DNA from: HXMU1420-2 sp040830545
GTDB taxonomy: Bacteria; Pseudomonadota; Alphaproteobacteria; Rhodobacterales; Rhodobacteraceae
Length of the DNA: 56,105 bases
Direction of reading: 5' to 3'
NCBI GenBank assembly: GCA_040830545.1
Contig: JBFOMB010000057.1
Location: 1 to 56,105 of the forward strand
Positions 42,082 to 53,200 of this stretch are shown here, one piece after another (position 1 is the stretch's first letter; each line of letters begins with the position of its first letter). Under the pieces are notes generated by a model. That model did no database searches, was not told the DNA's origin, and worked only from the letters and a program-made list of their open reading frames with translations. Both the position numbers and the translations under genes were made by a program.

Positions 42082-42114
42082 GTGACTAGCGCGGATATCC
42101 TTCGCGCGGGTCAC
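42082..42114. terminator. Interrupted hairpin at the end of the giant-protein gene
   Basis: GTGAC-TA-GCGCG pairs with CGCGC-G-GTCAC around a 9-base loop, overlapping the stop codon of the giant gene (minus) and lying just after the 51-residue ORF (plus). It is likely a shared 3' structure between convergent transcripts; no T tract is present. Confidence 0.45.
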
Positions 42115-45100
42115 CTGTCTGAAGACAGCCGCCTGGCTTCTGCAGCGAGTTTCGGGGCAAAGGATGCGACCCTTGCTGACGGGTTCTGCAATTGGCTCAT
42201 TACCTGTGCTGCGATCGCGTCAAAGCTGTTTGGCGGCAGATCGTCCACAGGATCAAAAGACCCGCGCAGGTCAAGCTGTACGGACGACCCTGTGCTGCGA
42301 TCGCTCAGATCCAGCGACAGATCCAAGTCCAGCGTATCGTTCAGCCCAGCCGCGTGGCCGTCCACGGACAACCGGGCACTGTCCAGCGGGTGGTTGTCCA
42401 GCCGAATGCGCACGCGCCCGTCCGGCAGTTCAGTCAGCTGTGCGGCGTTCAGCACCTGCTCGATCTGCGGGTCCAACCCGGGGGCGCGCAAGGCATAATT
42501 GCCCGGGTCATCGCCCTGGATCAGCAGGCCCATATCCAGACCGGCAAACCCGGCATCAAAGACTGCAATACCGCCCAATCCAACGCCGATCAAAATGCCC
42601 AGGGCAATTCCATCCAGTGCCCCGTCCACCGGCGCGGTCAGTGCGTCGCCCAACCCGCCGCCCTGGGCATCGGCCTGGCGCTGTTCCTCGACCTCGTCGT
42701 TATACAGTCCAGTCATGATCCGGCCCCATTGACTGGCGCAAGCCTCAAACGCGGCGCAGGTCAGGTCGAGGTTGAAATCTGGCATACGGCTTTTGATGTT
42801 TACCTTTTCGAGCCGTAATTTGCCGCCCCAGAGTCCCGCCACTGACGTGGTTTCGTCTGTTGTCGAGGGTGGCGGGGCGGTTGCGGGAGTGGGGTCTGGC
42901 GGGTCATCATCTGCGTCCTCCTGCGGGAGGACCACGACCTCTTCTTGTTCGGTGGGTGTGTCCGGGGGTGTTTCTGGCTGCGTTGGAGCAGGTCGCGCGG
43001 ATACGGTCACTTCGGGTTCGCCATAAACGAACAGGTTCACAGTTGCTGTAGCGGGATTATCAACCACCGTGCCAGCGATCGGCGTCTGCTGTCCGATGGT
43101 TCCGGGCGATACGCCATCAGGGGCGGGCGGTCCGGGCAACAGGCGCGCGGTCACAAATCCGGCGGCAAAGGCCATCTGCTGACCTATGTCGCCCGGCTGC
43201 CCTGAGACGTTCGGCATCGTCGCTGATACGGTCTTGCGATAAGCGGCGACTGTGATCACTGCCCCTGCGGGCAGGCGAGAGGGACGGTCGGCCTGATGTG
43301 GTGCGGGGGATTGGTTGTAAATCCGCCCGGCTTGAGTGGGGTCTTTGGGACCGTCCAGATAGACAACCTGCACCTTGAAAGGAGGTGCACCGCGTTTTTC
43401 GACCGCTTCGGCCTCTGCCCCGATCAGGCGGGGCACGTCGAACAACCCGTCTGCCGGCTTCAACTCGATCTCGCCCAGGTCCAATTGCCGTGCTCTGTCC
43501 GAAAACGCGGCTGGCGCGGTTGCCACGGCCTGACCTGTGTAGGTCACACCGTCGCGCACCACCGTGGCAACCACCTGCACCACCGCGCCAGGCAGCACCG
43601 GTCGGGCAAGGTCCAGAACAAAACGTTCGTTCATCGGATGCGTCCAAAGGTCCGCGCCTGACGGATCGGTGACGCGCAAATCGGCAAGCTCCGACGCAGG
43701 TAGGGATATCCCGGACGCGGCGGTGACCTGTCCGCTCAGACGCAGTGAACCCGGCATGAAGACGGGCAGGGCGATCCTGCGATCAGCAGGGGCCAGCGGG
43801 TTCAATGGATCGCCAATGTCGTCAGTCTTGTAGATCACTTGCTCCGAAATGGGCTGGCCATTGGCCTGCATCGCCGCGCGCACGGTTCGTTCGCGAGCCA
43901 GCCCGTCAAAGCTGAGCGGGATCGGGTAGCCGGCGGGTGTCACAGGCTGCCTCGTGCCGTCCAGCGTGACGGTCAGAAGGCGCGGGTCGATATCTTGCCC
44001 GGCCCAATCGGTGACCAGCACAAGCGTATCGACCTGTTCCGTACTGAAGGGGCGCAGCACCTGATCCGGCAGCTTCAGCATGCCGCCACGGGGCAGGGTG
44101 GTCACACCCATCCCCGTCGCGCGGTAGAAGGTCTGGTTCTGGTCATCCGCCCACGCCAGTGCCTCCATACTCAGCCCGTTCGCTGCCACTGCACGTCGGT
44201 TATTGCGGAACGCATAGGCTGATCCGCCAAACGCTTGCCGGTCCCCTTGCAGGATGTTCGCACTCAGCCACCCACCAGCGATCTGGGCGTTGGCGTCTGG
44301 CAAAACGAAGGCCCCGGACACGTCCAGATTGCCCGGCTCATAAAGCGGCAGTTCAACGGCCAGCGTCAGGCCCGTATCGACCGCTGCGTCGAACCGCAGT
44401 TGCTCTTGCGCCTCTACGCGCCCGGTGTCCGTGTCGACCCAAGCCCGACCTTCAACGATGTCCCCCGTGCGCAGGCCCAACGCAAACGGCCCTGGTCCCG
44501 GCTGCTCTTCGGCGCCGTTCACGGTCAGTGTGCTATCGGCCCCCTGTACAGGACGTGCCGCATAGTCGGTGACGTTCAATGTCACAGGGACATCTGGCAC
44601 CTCTTGCAGTACCACCTTTAGCGGTTCTTTCAGTTCGAATAGCCCGGGCGCGCGCAATCTCATGGGAACAGGTTCCGAAGATACGCCCAAGCGCAGCGGC
44701 ATATCCTTCATTTGCAGAAACACCGCCGCCATTTCCATCGTCTCAGCCGCCGCATCCGGTTCCACCGCGATGGGACGGTCTGCGCTGACGATCATCAGCG
44801 CCTCGGACAGGGCGCCACACATCTGCGCCCGGAACGGGCCACTGTCATAGAGGTTTACGCGTGGGCCTTCCTCCCCTTCGCCAGCGATGGTCCCAACCAA
44901 TGCACGTGTATCGTCCGGCCTGATCGGATCGCCGATCAACTCCAGCTCACCCGTGATTTGCGCGGGCACTACATCCAAGGGCACCGTGTAGCGGGCCAGA
45001 GGAACATCACCCGATGTCATCGCAGTGACGCGCAGTTTGAAAGCACCGGGTGTGGTCAGGGGCAGGCGAACACCATCCGGTGCACGGCTGCGGTCAGAGA

Positions 45101-48100
45101 AGAGGGTTGTCACTTCGGCCCAGTCGGAATCCGGGCGATCCGCCACACAGGTTTGCAGGAACGGCGGCAGGTCCGGGTCATTCATGAACGGATCCGCCTC
45201 TTCGGGCAGGTTGATGTCCGCCTGCCGGGGCAGCGTCTCCGAGAAATACGGATCGCGATAGATTTCCCAGATCTTGTGGTCGCTCCAGGCCAGGATGTTG
45301 GCCTGTGAAATCACCGCGCGGTCTTCACCCACGATCGGTTTCATTGTCAATGGCAGGTCCAGCGGTTCGGTCACAGTGACAAAGGCACGATCCAGTCCCA
45401 TGTCGATCTCGAACAGGTCGGCGGCGGCATCCAGCAAGCGTTCCGCATCGCCATCGAACTGTCGGTTCAGAACCGAGATCACGTTCTTGGACGACTCGCC
45501 CTCCACCTGCTCTTCGATCCAGCGCGACATGCGTTGTGCGGGATCATCGTAGGACCAACTGCCGGCCAGCTTCTCGAATTCGGGACGCGATACGTCGTCG
45601 CGATAAGCATAGGCATTTTCAGCCGTCCGTGCCTGCATGGTCTGGCGCAGCAAACGTGGCCACAGCGGATGGCGCTGCGCAAGGTCATCCAGGGGCAGGT
45701 TGAAGAGGCCAGCAAAGGGGTTCTTGTCGGCGGCGTCCACGACAGGCGCAAATGCGCCTTCTTCCTGCGGCAGGGTGATGCGGAAGCCATCTATGACCTC
45801 TCCCAACCCATTGCGTGCGTCTGCAAGGTCGCCGCGATACCCGTCCTCCCATTTGCGCAGCGCGGCCCCCATGGACCCATCGGCGGCAAACCCCATGTCT
45901 AGGAAGTTGAACCGGGTCAGCAACTCCTGATCCTGTTCGCTGGCGCGTGCCAGAAACCATCGCCCGGTTGGGAATACATGATCGCGCACTTCACGATAAC
46001 CACCATCCGGGGGCGCAAAACTGTCTTTGGGCAACAACTCGACGTAAACCGGTCCCAGCGCGTAACCATCGCCCTGTGCGGCCAGCTTGCGGATATCACC
46101 AATGCGGGTGAGGGCCTGCGCGAACCCGTCTTCATAGCGGACGGCAATGTCGGACATTTCCCGCAGAACAGTTGTCGCTCGGCTCTTCAACTCGGCGCGC
46201 AACCTGTCCAGTTCCTTGGGATCGGTGAGGGCACGATCCACCGCCTGACCCGTCGCCAGATCAGCACCAATCCCGCCGCCGAACCCATCTCCGACGGTCT
46301 GGCTACCACCGGAATTCTTGAAATAGACGTGACGCACGAAGCCTTCGGGCAGGCGGTCGGGCTGAGGCGTGCCACTGAACCAACTGGCGATTTCCTTGAT
46401 TTCCAGCCGGTGCTGGCGCGTGCTGTCCAGCCAATGGGCATAAATTGCCAGTTTCTGTTCATTGGGCAATTCTGTGTTGTCCGCACCCGGTTTGTAAGGG
46501 TCAGCGGAGGGCGCGATATTGGCCCAGACAGTTTCATCCAGTTTGCGCAGCCGTGCATCCAGTTCCGCGATCCGCGCGGCATAGTCATCCGGGGCATCTT
46601 GGGGGTAGCTGGCCTTCAATGCGCGCCGCCCGGCTTCTTTGATCAGGGGGTCCAGCATCACACATTCCATGATGTATTGCCGCCGAACCCAGTATTGGCT
46701 GGCCAGATACCCCAGCAGTTTTCGCCCGCCCTTGCCCAGATTGGCGCGGATACCTGCATGGACCCACAGCCGGTTGGTGTCTGTCGGCTGCACCTCGCCA
46801 CCTTCTGGCGTGTCGAGCGAAACAGGCTTGCGTTCCAGACGCGACGCATCTTCGCGTGTCGGGGGGAAGATGCCGTGTGTCTTTAATCGCTCTGCCGTCC
46901 AGAGCGATCCGTCATCCGCCGTCAGCGTGCGGATGACGAAATCCCACTCACCCCAGCCGACCAGCCCTTCGATCGCGTCTGCGTTAGCGAGAAGGATCGG
47001 GTCGGAGCCGGGATGCGCCGAGGCTTCGAAAAGGCGTAGCATGTCATCACGGGGTTTGACCATGCGGCCGGGCTCCGGGATGCAACCGACCTTGCCATCA
47101 TTCTTGCAGATTTGCGATCCATTGCTCAGTTCTGCGCGCGGGATTTTGAGCAGGTGCTCCAGCCCGATGGGGCGGTATTGCGGGGCATCCTGACCCAGCA
47201 TTACGTCGCGCTGGCGTTTTTTGCACTGTTCCGCACGCGACTTGGGATCGTCCTGAATATAGCCGGTGCTGGCCCCGCGCAGCAGAACCCGTCGCAGTTG
47301 CGGCGGCTGGCCATCCGAGGGGAATTTCCAATCACCATTCTGTACCAGCAGGTCCAGAAAGTCGCTCTTGGCCGTTTCGTTCAGGTAGTAATCCGACCCA
47401 GCACGATACATGGCGTGCATAACCAATACACCGGCCACTTGCGGCTGCCACAGTGTCAGCAGGTCCTTGGCAAAGGCGGAGGCCAGCATTTCCTGGTCTT
47501 CAGGCGTTTGGAAAGCCGTGCCGGCGCTGGACAACAGCGCGCCGGTGGTCTGGCCGAAACTGCCCACAATCGTGCCCTGACCCATATGGGTGTCCATCCA
47601 TTTCTGGATTTCGTCCGTGCCCAGCTTTTCGGCCAAACCAGTGATCCCACCAAAGCCCTCGGCGGCCAGAACTGCCAATGCCTTGGCCTTTTCCTCTTCG
47701 GTCTGGTCCGGTCGGCCTACAGTCAGACCGTGCAGCGTCTGGCCGAAGGTTGCGATGCTTTTCAGATCGTTTCCTACGCCATAAATCTTGCGCAGCATAT
47801 CGGTGCGCCGCATTCCGATCTCGAACAGGATTGCGCCGGAATTCAGCGCTGGATCCAGATAACGCGTGCCCTTGATCTGGACTGTGACTTCGCTGCCATC
47901 CGGCGCCTTGCGGCGCACGAACTCGACCTTTGCGTCCGCCCCTTCGGTCAGACGGGTCAGGGCCAGGTAGGCCGCAACCGCGTCATCCGCGTAGGTCCGT
48001 TCGCGGGGCGGCGGGCCAACGGTGTTTGGTTTGTCGAAATCGGGGCCGTTCATGTAGGCCGACAACGATTCCGCCATGGTCTGATCTGACCAGCGCAGCA

Positions 48101-50243
48101 GCTTGCCCAGCCGCGCGATTTTCTTCATATCCGCACCAACATCGGTGGGGCGGGTGATGATCTCGACCTCTTCGATCCGGGGCCAGCCGCTGCCGTCCAG
48201 TGCAGAGGGCAACAACCGCAATCGACGACGGGTCACGCGGCCTTCGCGCAATTGGGCCAGATAGGCGCTGAGGTCCGGTTCGCCCAGGTCTTTCAATTGC
48301 TGGTCGATCCCATCGCCAAAATCTGCACGTGCCTGTTTGATGAACCCGCCCAATGCCGCCGCGTCAGACGCCATGTCTGCTCCCACAACCCGCGCTCGCG
48401 CTGTGGTGGTTTTTAGCAGGTCGATCAGGACCAACCTTGTGTAGGCGTCGATTTCACCCAAACCGTCATTGCCTGCCAGCCGGTCGTCGACAAAGCTTGC
48501 CATGTCCTGCGCCATTTTCGCGGCCACATCCGGCGGCAGGTTGCCATAGCCGTTGGCAAAGGCGTCAATGGTTGTGCGGAACGCCACATAGGGATTGTCC
48601 GCCTTTTGCGGCCCGTCCGGCACAGCGGCAGCCCGATCCAGAATGTCATCCAACGTCAATGGTTTTTCGCGCCGTTCCAGTGGGCCGCGCGACGTGCTGT
48701 CCTCCAGCAAAACATCGGCCAGGGCACGGGCGGCCTGATCCACGTGTTTGCGCTGGCCACTAATCATCATCAGTTCCGCCAGTTCCGTCAGGCCCGTGAT
48801 CGCGCTGGCCTCACCACCCAGTGCTGTAATTGCAGCATTGCGTGCCTCTGCGTTGGCCGCGTTGCGGATGTCGTCCGCGCCTTCGGACAGGCGGTTGAAT
48901 TCGTTTACCAGTCGGGTCAGGCCCGGATCACCGTTCACCATGTCCAGCAGGTCAGCGTCGGTCAGATTGACGTTTTTCCACCAGTCCAGCATCCGCAGGC
49001 AGTACTTGGCCAGGCTGTCCACGTCGCCCGCATGGTTCACGAACAGTTGGCGGTAATTTGTCGCCATCCATCCAAACGGATCCTTGATCCCTTCGGGGAA
49101 AACATCCTGACCCACAATGTCACGCAACACACCATCCGTTGCGCTTTCCTTGTAAGGTATCGTGCTGGCGGCAGGGTTCGTGACATCCTGGGTCACCATG
49201 CCCTTGTCCATGCCATAGGCGTGCAGTTGTTCAGCCGCGTAAAGCCCGTTGTACTTTTCCTTGTTCGCCAGAATCCATTCGCCCAGAAAGTCCACCCGCG
49301 TGCCCAGATCGGTGACCTCCCACCCGCGATCCTCGCGCAGGGCCTTGACCCCCATAATCCCGACCGCGTCGGTGGGCGACAGGAACTCCACCTTCATCTC
49401 ACCGGGGTGGATTGATCGGCGATTGCCCAGCACTGCGGCCCGGTGTTCCTCGGGGAAATCGGCCAGCAGGCCTTCCGTCACGGCCTGAAAAAACCCGGCT
49501 GCTGCGTCCCCGTTGATGGTTTCTTCGGCCCCGCGATTGGCAGCGCTGATCACCCGTCGCACGCGGTTGGTCAGGTCATCATCCGCCTTCGACAGCTTCG
49601 CATCGCGATAGCCCGGATCGACGGGCATGCCGGTGAAGGTCACAGTCTGCTTGGTGATCGGGTCAGTGAATTGCCAACTTCGGTCAAAGGGCCGCCCGGC
49701 CTCGACCCAGGCCAGCCATTGCGCGAAGCGCACCCCGGTTGAGCCGACGCGGACAGAAACAGCGATCCCTTCCCCCAGGCGTTTTTGCGCGTCTGCGTGG
49801 ATGTCCTTGTTGGCCAGAATGATCAATTCGTACTTGGCGGCATCCGCCATCAGAAACAGATCGGTTGCCGCCTGTACAACGGCCAGACGGAAGGCGTTGT
49901 TGTCTGTTCGGGTCTTTTCGTCATCATCGGCGGAAACGGTCGGGAACTGCGCCAGGATCCCCAATGCGGTCGCCATCGACGGCTGTTCCTCGGCGGCTTG
50001 CAAGGCAGCGATCACACGACGGCGGTCTTCGGGCAACGCGGACAGATCCTGACCCGGTTGCAGGAAGCCCTGGGTCCGCAGGGTTGTGACCCAGTCGATT
50101 TGTTCTTCGGGCTTGGGCATTGCGGCGAATATCGTGAATGCCCGTTCTTGCGCCCAGGCGGCGAACACGAGGCACAACCACAAAACGAGTGAGGCAACCA
50201 GCAAGCCCACACGATTGAGCGTGTTGAGACTGATTTGTACCAT
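42111..50243 (-). CDS. Giant (about 2710-residue) exported protein with two PASTA-like domains
   Basis: One uninterrupted frame. The N-terminus has a basic start and a hydrophobic segment ending AWAQE, a signal peptide or anchor. Residues 30-1500 are mostly helical with no family I recognise. Residues about 1500-2260 are beta-rich, Ig-like in rhythm (GAFKLRVTAMTSGDVPLARYTV; PVTLNVTDYAARPVQGADSTLTV). At about 2265-2412 are two PASTA-like units (FDVPRLIGAEAEAV ... GRIYNQSPAPHQADRPSRLPAGAVITVAAY; MPNVSGQPGDIGQQMAFAAGF). A Pro/Thr/acidic linker follows, then a final domain with a Gly-rich hydrophobic stretch (LGILIGVGLGGIAVFDAGF). PASTA domains bind peptidoglycan or beta-lactam-like ligands. The ATG at 50243 has AGGAGG six bases upstream; a GTG at 50249 is the alternative. 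Four to ten bases after the Sel1 gene, so one operon. Confidence 0.82.
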   Translation of the reverse strand: MVQISLNTLNRVGLLVASLVLWLCLVFAAWAQERAFTIFAAMPKPEEQIDWVTTLRTQGFLQPGQDLSALPEDRRRVIAALQAAEEQPSMATALGILAQFPTVSADDDEKTRTDNNAFRLAVVQAATDLFLMADAAKYELIILANKDIHADAQKRLGEGIAVSVRVGSTGVRFAQWLAWVEAGRPFDRSWQFTDPITKQTVTFTGMPVDPGYRDAKLSKADDDLTNRVRRVISAANRGAEETINGDAAAGFFQAVTEGLLADFPEEHRAAVLGNRRSIHPGEMKVEFLSPTDAVGIMGVKALREDRGWEVTDLGTRVDFLGEWILANKEKYNGLYAAEQLHAYGMDKGMVTQDVTNPAASTIPYKESATDGVLRDIVGQDVFPEGIKDPFGWMATNYRQLFVNHAGDVDSLAKYCLRMLDWWKNVNLTDADLLDMVNGDPGLTRLVNEFNRLSEGADDIRNAANAEARNAAITALGGEASAITGLTELAELMMISGQRKHVDQAARALADVLLEDSTSRGPLERREKPLTLDDILDRAAAVPDGPQKADNPYVAFRTTIDAFANGYGNLPPDVAAKMAQDMASFVDDRLAGNDGLGEIDAYTRLVLIDLLKTTTARARVVGADMASDAAALGGFIKQARADFGDGIDQQLKDLGEPDLSAYLAQLREGRVTRRRLRLLPSALDGSGWPRIEEVEIITRPTDVGADMKKIARLGKLLRWSDQTMAESLSAYMNGPDFDKPNTVGPPPRERTYADDAVAAYLALTRLTEGADAKVEFVRRKAPDGSEVTVQIKGTRYLDPALNSGAILFEIGMRRTDMLRKIYGVGNDLKSIATFGQTLHGLTVGRPDQTEEEKAKALAVLAAEGFGGITGLAEKLGTDEIQKWMDTHMGQGTIVGSFGQTTGALLSSAGTAFQTPEDQEMLASAFAKDLLTLWQPQVAGVLVMHAMYRAGSDYYLNETAKSDFLDLLVQNGDWKFPSDGQPPQLRRVLLRGASTGYIQDDPKSRAEQCKKRQRDVMLGQDAPQYRPIGLEHLLKIPRAELSNGSQICKNDGKVGCIPEPGRMVKPRDDMLRLFEASAHPGSDPILLANADAIEGLVGWGEWDFVIRTLTADDGSLWTAERLKTHGIFPPTREDASRLERKPVSLDTPEGGEVQPTDTNRLWVHAGIRANLGKGGRKLLGYLASQYWVRRQYIMECVMLDPLIKEAGRRALKASYPQDAPDDYAARIAELDARLRKLDETVWANIAPSADPYKPGADNTELPNEQKLAIYAHWLDSTRQHRLEIKEIASWFSGTPQPDRLPEGFVRHVYFKNSGGSQTVGDGFGGGIGADLATGQAVDRALTDPKELDRLRAELKSRATTVLREMSDIAVRYEDGFAQALTRIGDIRKLAAQGDGYALGPVYVELLPKDSFAPPDGGYREVRDHVFPTGRWFLARASEQDQELLTRFNFLDMGFAADGSMGAALRKWEDGYRGDLADARNGLGEVIDGFRITLPQEEGAFAPVVDAADKNPFAGLFNLPLDDLAQRHPLWPRLLRQTMQARTAENAYAYRDDVSRPEFEKLAGSWSYDDPAQRMSRWIEEQVEGESSKNVISVLNRQFDGDAERLLDAAADLFEIDMGLDRAFVTVTEPLDLPLTMKPIVGEDRAVISQANILAWSDHKIWEIYRDPYFSETLPRQADINLPEEADPFMNDPDLPPFLQTCVADRPDSDWAEVTTLFSDRSRAPDGVRLPLTTPGAFKLRVTAMTSGDVPLARYTVPLDVVPAQITGELELIGDPIRPDDTRALVGTIAGEGEEGPRVNLYDSGPFRAQMCGALSEALMIVSADRPIAVEPDAAAETMEMAAVFLQMKDMPLRLGVSSEPVPMRLRAPGLFELKEPLKVVLQEVPDVPVTLNVTDYAARPVQGADSTLTVNGAEEQPGPGPFALGLRTGDIVEGRAWVDTDTGRVEAQEQLRFDAAVDTGLTLAVELPLYEPGNLDVSGAFVLPDANAQIAGGWLSANILQGDRQAFGGSAYAFRNNRRAVAANGLSMEALAWADDQNQTFYRATGMGVTTLPRGGMLKLPDQVLRPFSTEQVDTLVLVTDWAGQDIDPRLLTVTLDGTRQPVTPAGYPIPLSFDGLARERTVRAAMQANGQPISEQVIYKTDDIGDPLNPLAPADRRIALPVFMPGSLRLSGQVTAASGISLPASELADLRVTDPSGADLWTHPMNERFVLDLARPVLPGAVVQVVATVVRDGVTYTGQAVATAPAAFSDRARQLDLGEIELKPADGLFDVPRLIGAEAEAVEKRGAPPFKVQVVYLDGPKDPTQAGRIYNQSPAPHQADRPSRLPAGAVITVAAYRKTVSATMPNVSGQPGDIGQQMAFAAGFVTARLLPGPPAPDGVSPGTIGQQTPIAGTVVDNPATATVNLFVYGEPEVTVSARPAPTQPETPPDTPTEQEEVVVLPQEDADDDPPDPTPATAPPPSTTDETTSVAGLWGGKLRLEKVNIKSRMPDFNLDLTCAAFEACASQWGRIMTGLYNDEVEEQRQADAQGGGLGDALTAPVDGALDGIALGILIGVGLGGIAVFDAGFAGLDMGLLIQGDDPGNYALRAPGLDPQIEQVLNAAQLTELPDGRVRIRLDNHPLDSARLSVDGHAAGLNDTLDLDLSLDLSDRSTGSSVQLDLRGSFDPVDDLPPNSFDAIAAQVMSQLQNPSARVASFAPKLAAEARRLSSDR

Positions 50244-50253
50244 CTTCACCCTC

Positions 50254-53200
50254 CTAGTTGCAGTTGCACAGCCGTGCCATTGCCTGCCGCGACCCGGCCC
50301 CCATCACCCCGTCAATACCACCCGAATACAGCCCCAAACGTTTGAGTTCGGTTTGAACCACACGCGCCGTTTGCCTGTCCCATGGGGTAGTCCGTTCCAT
50401 CGCGTAGGCCTGACCATCCTGAAGGGCTTGCACATAGAGCAAACCTGCGCGGTCCGGGTCATAGACCTGCGGACTGGACTCATAGAGGATCGCCAAAGAT
50501 GTCAGCGCCTGTTTCTCGCCCTCCTTCAACGCATCCTCGTAGAGGTTTGCCGCACGGATGACGTTACGTGGGATGCCGCGTCCGGCGGCGTAGATTTCCG
50601 CGAGGTAGACAAGCGCGCGGGTCTGACCGCTTTGCCGGGCCAGGCGGTACCACCGGATGGCCTCTTCGGTGTTTTGCGGCACACCGGTCCCGAACTCGTA
50701 AAGCGTTCCCATTTGCAACTGCGCCAGACCATATCCGCGATCTGCCGCCTCGCGGAAATACCCCACAGCGCGCGGCACGTCCTCTGCCACCCCCAGGCCG
50801 CGCAAGTACAGCCAGCCCAATTCGTCCATCGCACCCAGATGGCCCTGTTCAGCGGCCCGTTCGAACCAAACCCGCGCCTTGCCGTAGTCCTGCGGCACCA
50901 TCACACCATAGGCGTACAGTCCACCCAGATAGTCTTGGGCAGCGCGACTGCCGCGTTCAGCGGATTTGGTGATGTATTGCACGGCCCTAGCATCGTCCTG
51001 AGGTACACCGCGCCCTGATTCATACATCCAGCCGATCGCCAGCGAAGCCAACGCATAGTCCAGCGCTTCGGCTTGCTGATAGTGGCTCAGGGCGAGGGCA
51101 TAGTCCTGCACTACGCCCCGCCCGCTGTCATACAGCGATCCCAGTTGGTAGTGCCCTTTACCCTGACCGCGTTCCGCTGAACGGCGGTAAAGTTCCGCAG
51201 CGCGGTCAAAATCCGCTGTGGTGGCCATACCATATTCGTACATGAGACCCAGTTCAGCCAACGCCTCGACCAATCCCGCGTCGACCGCTGCTGTCAGATA
51301 GCGAAACCGCCTAGGGTTGTCGCCGTCGACCCCGTCGCGGTGTTTCAGGCGCATGGCGTAATCAAACAGCGCTTCGGGCTGGCCAGCTTCTGCTGCCTTT
51401 TCGAGGTAGTCCAATGCAACCTCTGCGTCTGAACGAAGCGACAGGACATAAAGTGCCGGTGAATGTCCAGCGTCCGCAGCAAGGCCTAGAAAAACCTCCA
51501 CCGCGTCATCCCGGCCCAGATTGTGCGCCGCCCAACCAGCCAGAAAGCTGAGTTCCGGGTCGCCTTTGTTCTGCGTCAGGGCCTGCTGGCAGGCGTCGAA
51601 CACCTCCTGTGCCTCTTCCCGAGTGATTTGTGTCGGGCCCAGCGGAGCAGACGCCCAGGCGCGAACATCTGCGGCGTCTGCCTTGTGGGCCCTGCAACGT
51701 CTGACGGCGGCGGCGATGTCCGTCTGGCCAGAGGCAGGTCGAGCGGCGACCGACGCAGTCGTCCCATCCGTTTCGACGTTCAACCAGATGGACGCCTCAC
51801 CGTTCCAACTGCCGCCCAAGGCAATCGGGGTATCGCCCAAAGGCAGGACCATCTGCTGCACGTCGCCGGGATCGACCCACGGAATGCGGGCGCGGCCGGA
51901 AACAGAGCCGTCCAGATCGCGTTCCTCGGCCCAGATGGAGCCGGATTTCTCCAGCGCGGCAATGCCCAGCGTGTCATCTGGTGTCAGCAACAGGCGGGGC
52001 AGGGACACGGGATGCGTCAGCCTTCCCAATTGCCGTTGCCGTCCATCCGCGCGTGCCTCGGTCAGGACATAGCCGCCGTTTCGTGACCGCGACAAGACCA
52101 CCACGTGATCCGCCGACACAGCAGCAACCGAAACAGGATCCACCACGCCCGGACTTGCGTCCAGCCGTGCGCGCCATTGCGAAGTGCCATCCGGGCGCAG
52201 AACCTGAAGCACCGGAACCTTGCGATCAACCTCGTACGCCAACCCTACGGCGATCAGCATGTCGTCCCTCTGTGTAATTGCCGACACCTCGGCAACGTCA
52301 GCAGAGAAAAAGATCACCTCGCCATCGGGTTTCCCGCGCGATCCGATGAAGGTCAGACCCAGCGTCGTCCCGACCCGGCGCAACACGGCAATGCGTTCAT
52401 CTGGCAAAACTGTCAGGTGCACGGGATGGTTCGGGTGGGTTGGACCCAGATCCGCTTCCCACAGGAAATTCCCTGTGTCATCAAAGGCGATCAAACCGCT
52501 GGATTGATCCGCACCTGGATCGGTTTCCCGACCGAAGGCGTAGAGCGTTCCATCAGGACCGGCGGCAACCGCATCCACGCGGCTGCCCGTGCTGTTGCGG
52601 GAATCCTGTCGCCACAGCACTTCGCCATCCGATGCCACACGCGCGACAAACGCGACAGCTTGCGCTCCAACTTCGGCGTAGCCACCAACGGCGACATCAC
52701 CTTCTGACCAGACGGCAACATCCTGAACAGAACCCGGCCCCAAGCCGAACCGATTGACGCTCAGACCATCAGGTGTTTCGATGGTTGGGCCATCCACTGC
52801 CGGGCCCGGTGCGGCGATTGCGACGCCGCGGTTCTCTATCAGGTCCCGGGTGGTCTTGTGTTCCTCTGGGAGCGCTGCGCGTGCCTGATCGATGCGCGCC
52901 TTTGCGCTGTCTTCTGCCCCCAAGGCGTCCAGCACAGCGGCTTGTACGACCAAAACGAACGGGTCATTGGGGGCCAGCAGCATGGCCACACCGATTTCCT
53001 GCTGCGCGACGTCCATCTCCTCATTCAGCAACGCCATGGAGGCCAAAGCGGCTCGCGCCGGGGCAAATCCCGGATTTGCCGCACGCGCGGCCTCGAACGC
53101 CTTTAGCGCGCGGTTCGTGTTGGCTTCGGACCAATGTAGGCGTCCCAACCAAAACAGTGCAGCAGGATCAAACGGGTCCAGCAGTAGCGCGGCATCCAGA

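Noticed and set aside
42111..50243. Alpha-2-macroglobulin or large adhesin identity for the giant protein
   Set aside because: No thioester CxEQ motif, no calcium-binding RTX or repeated adhesin units; only the PASTA-like part could be placed.
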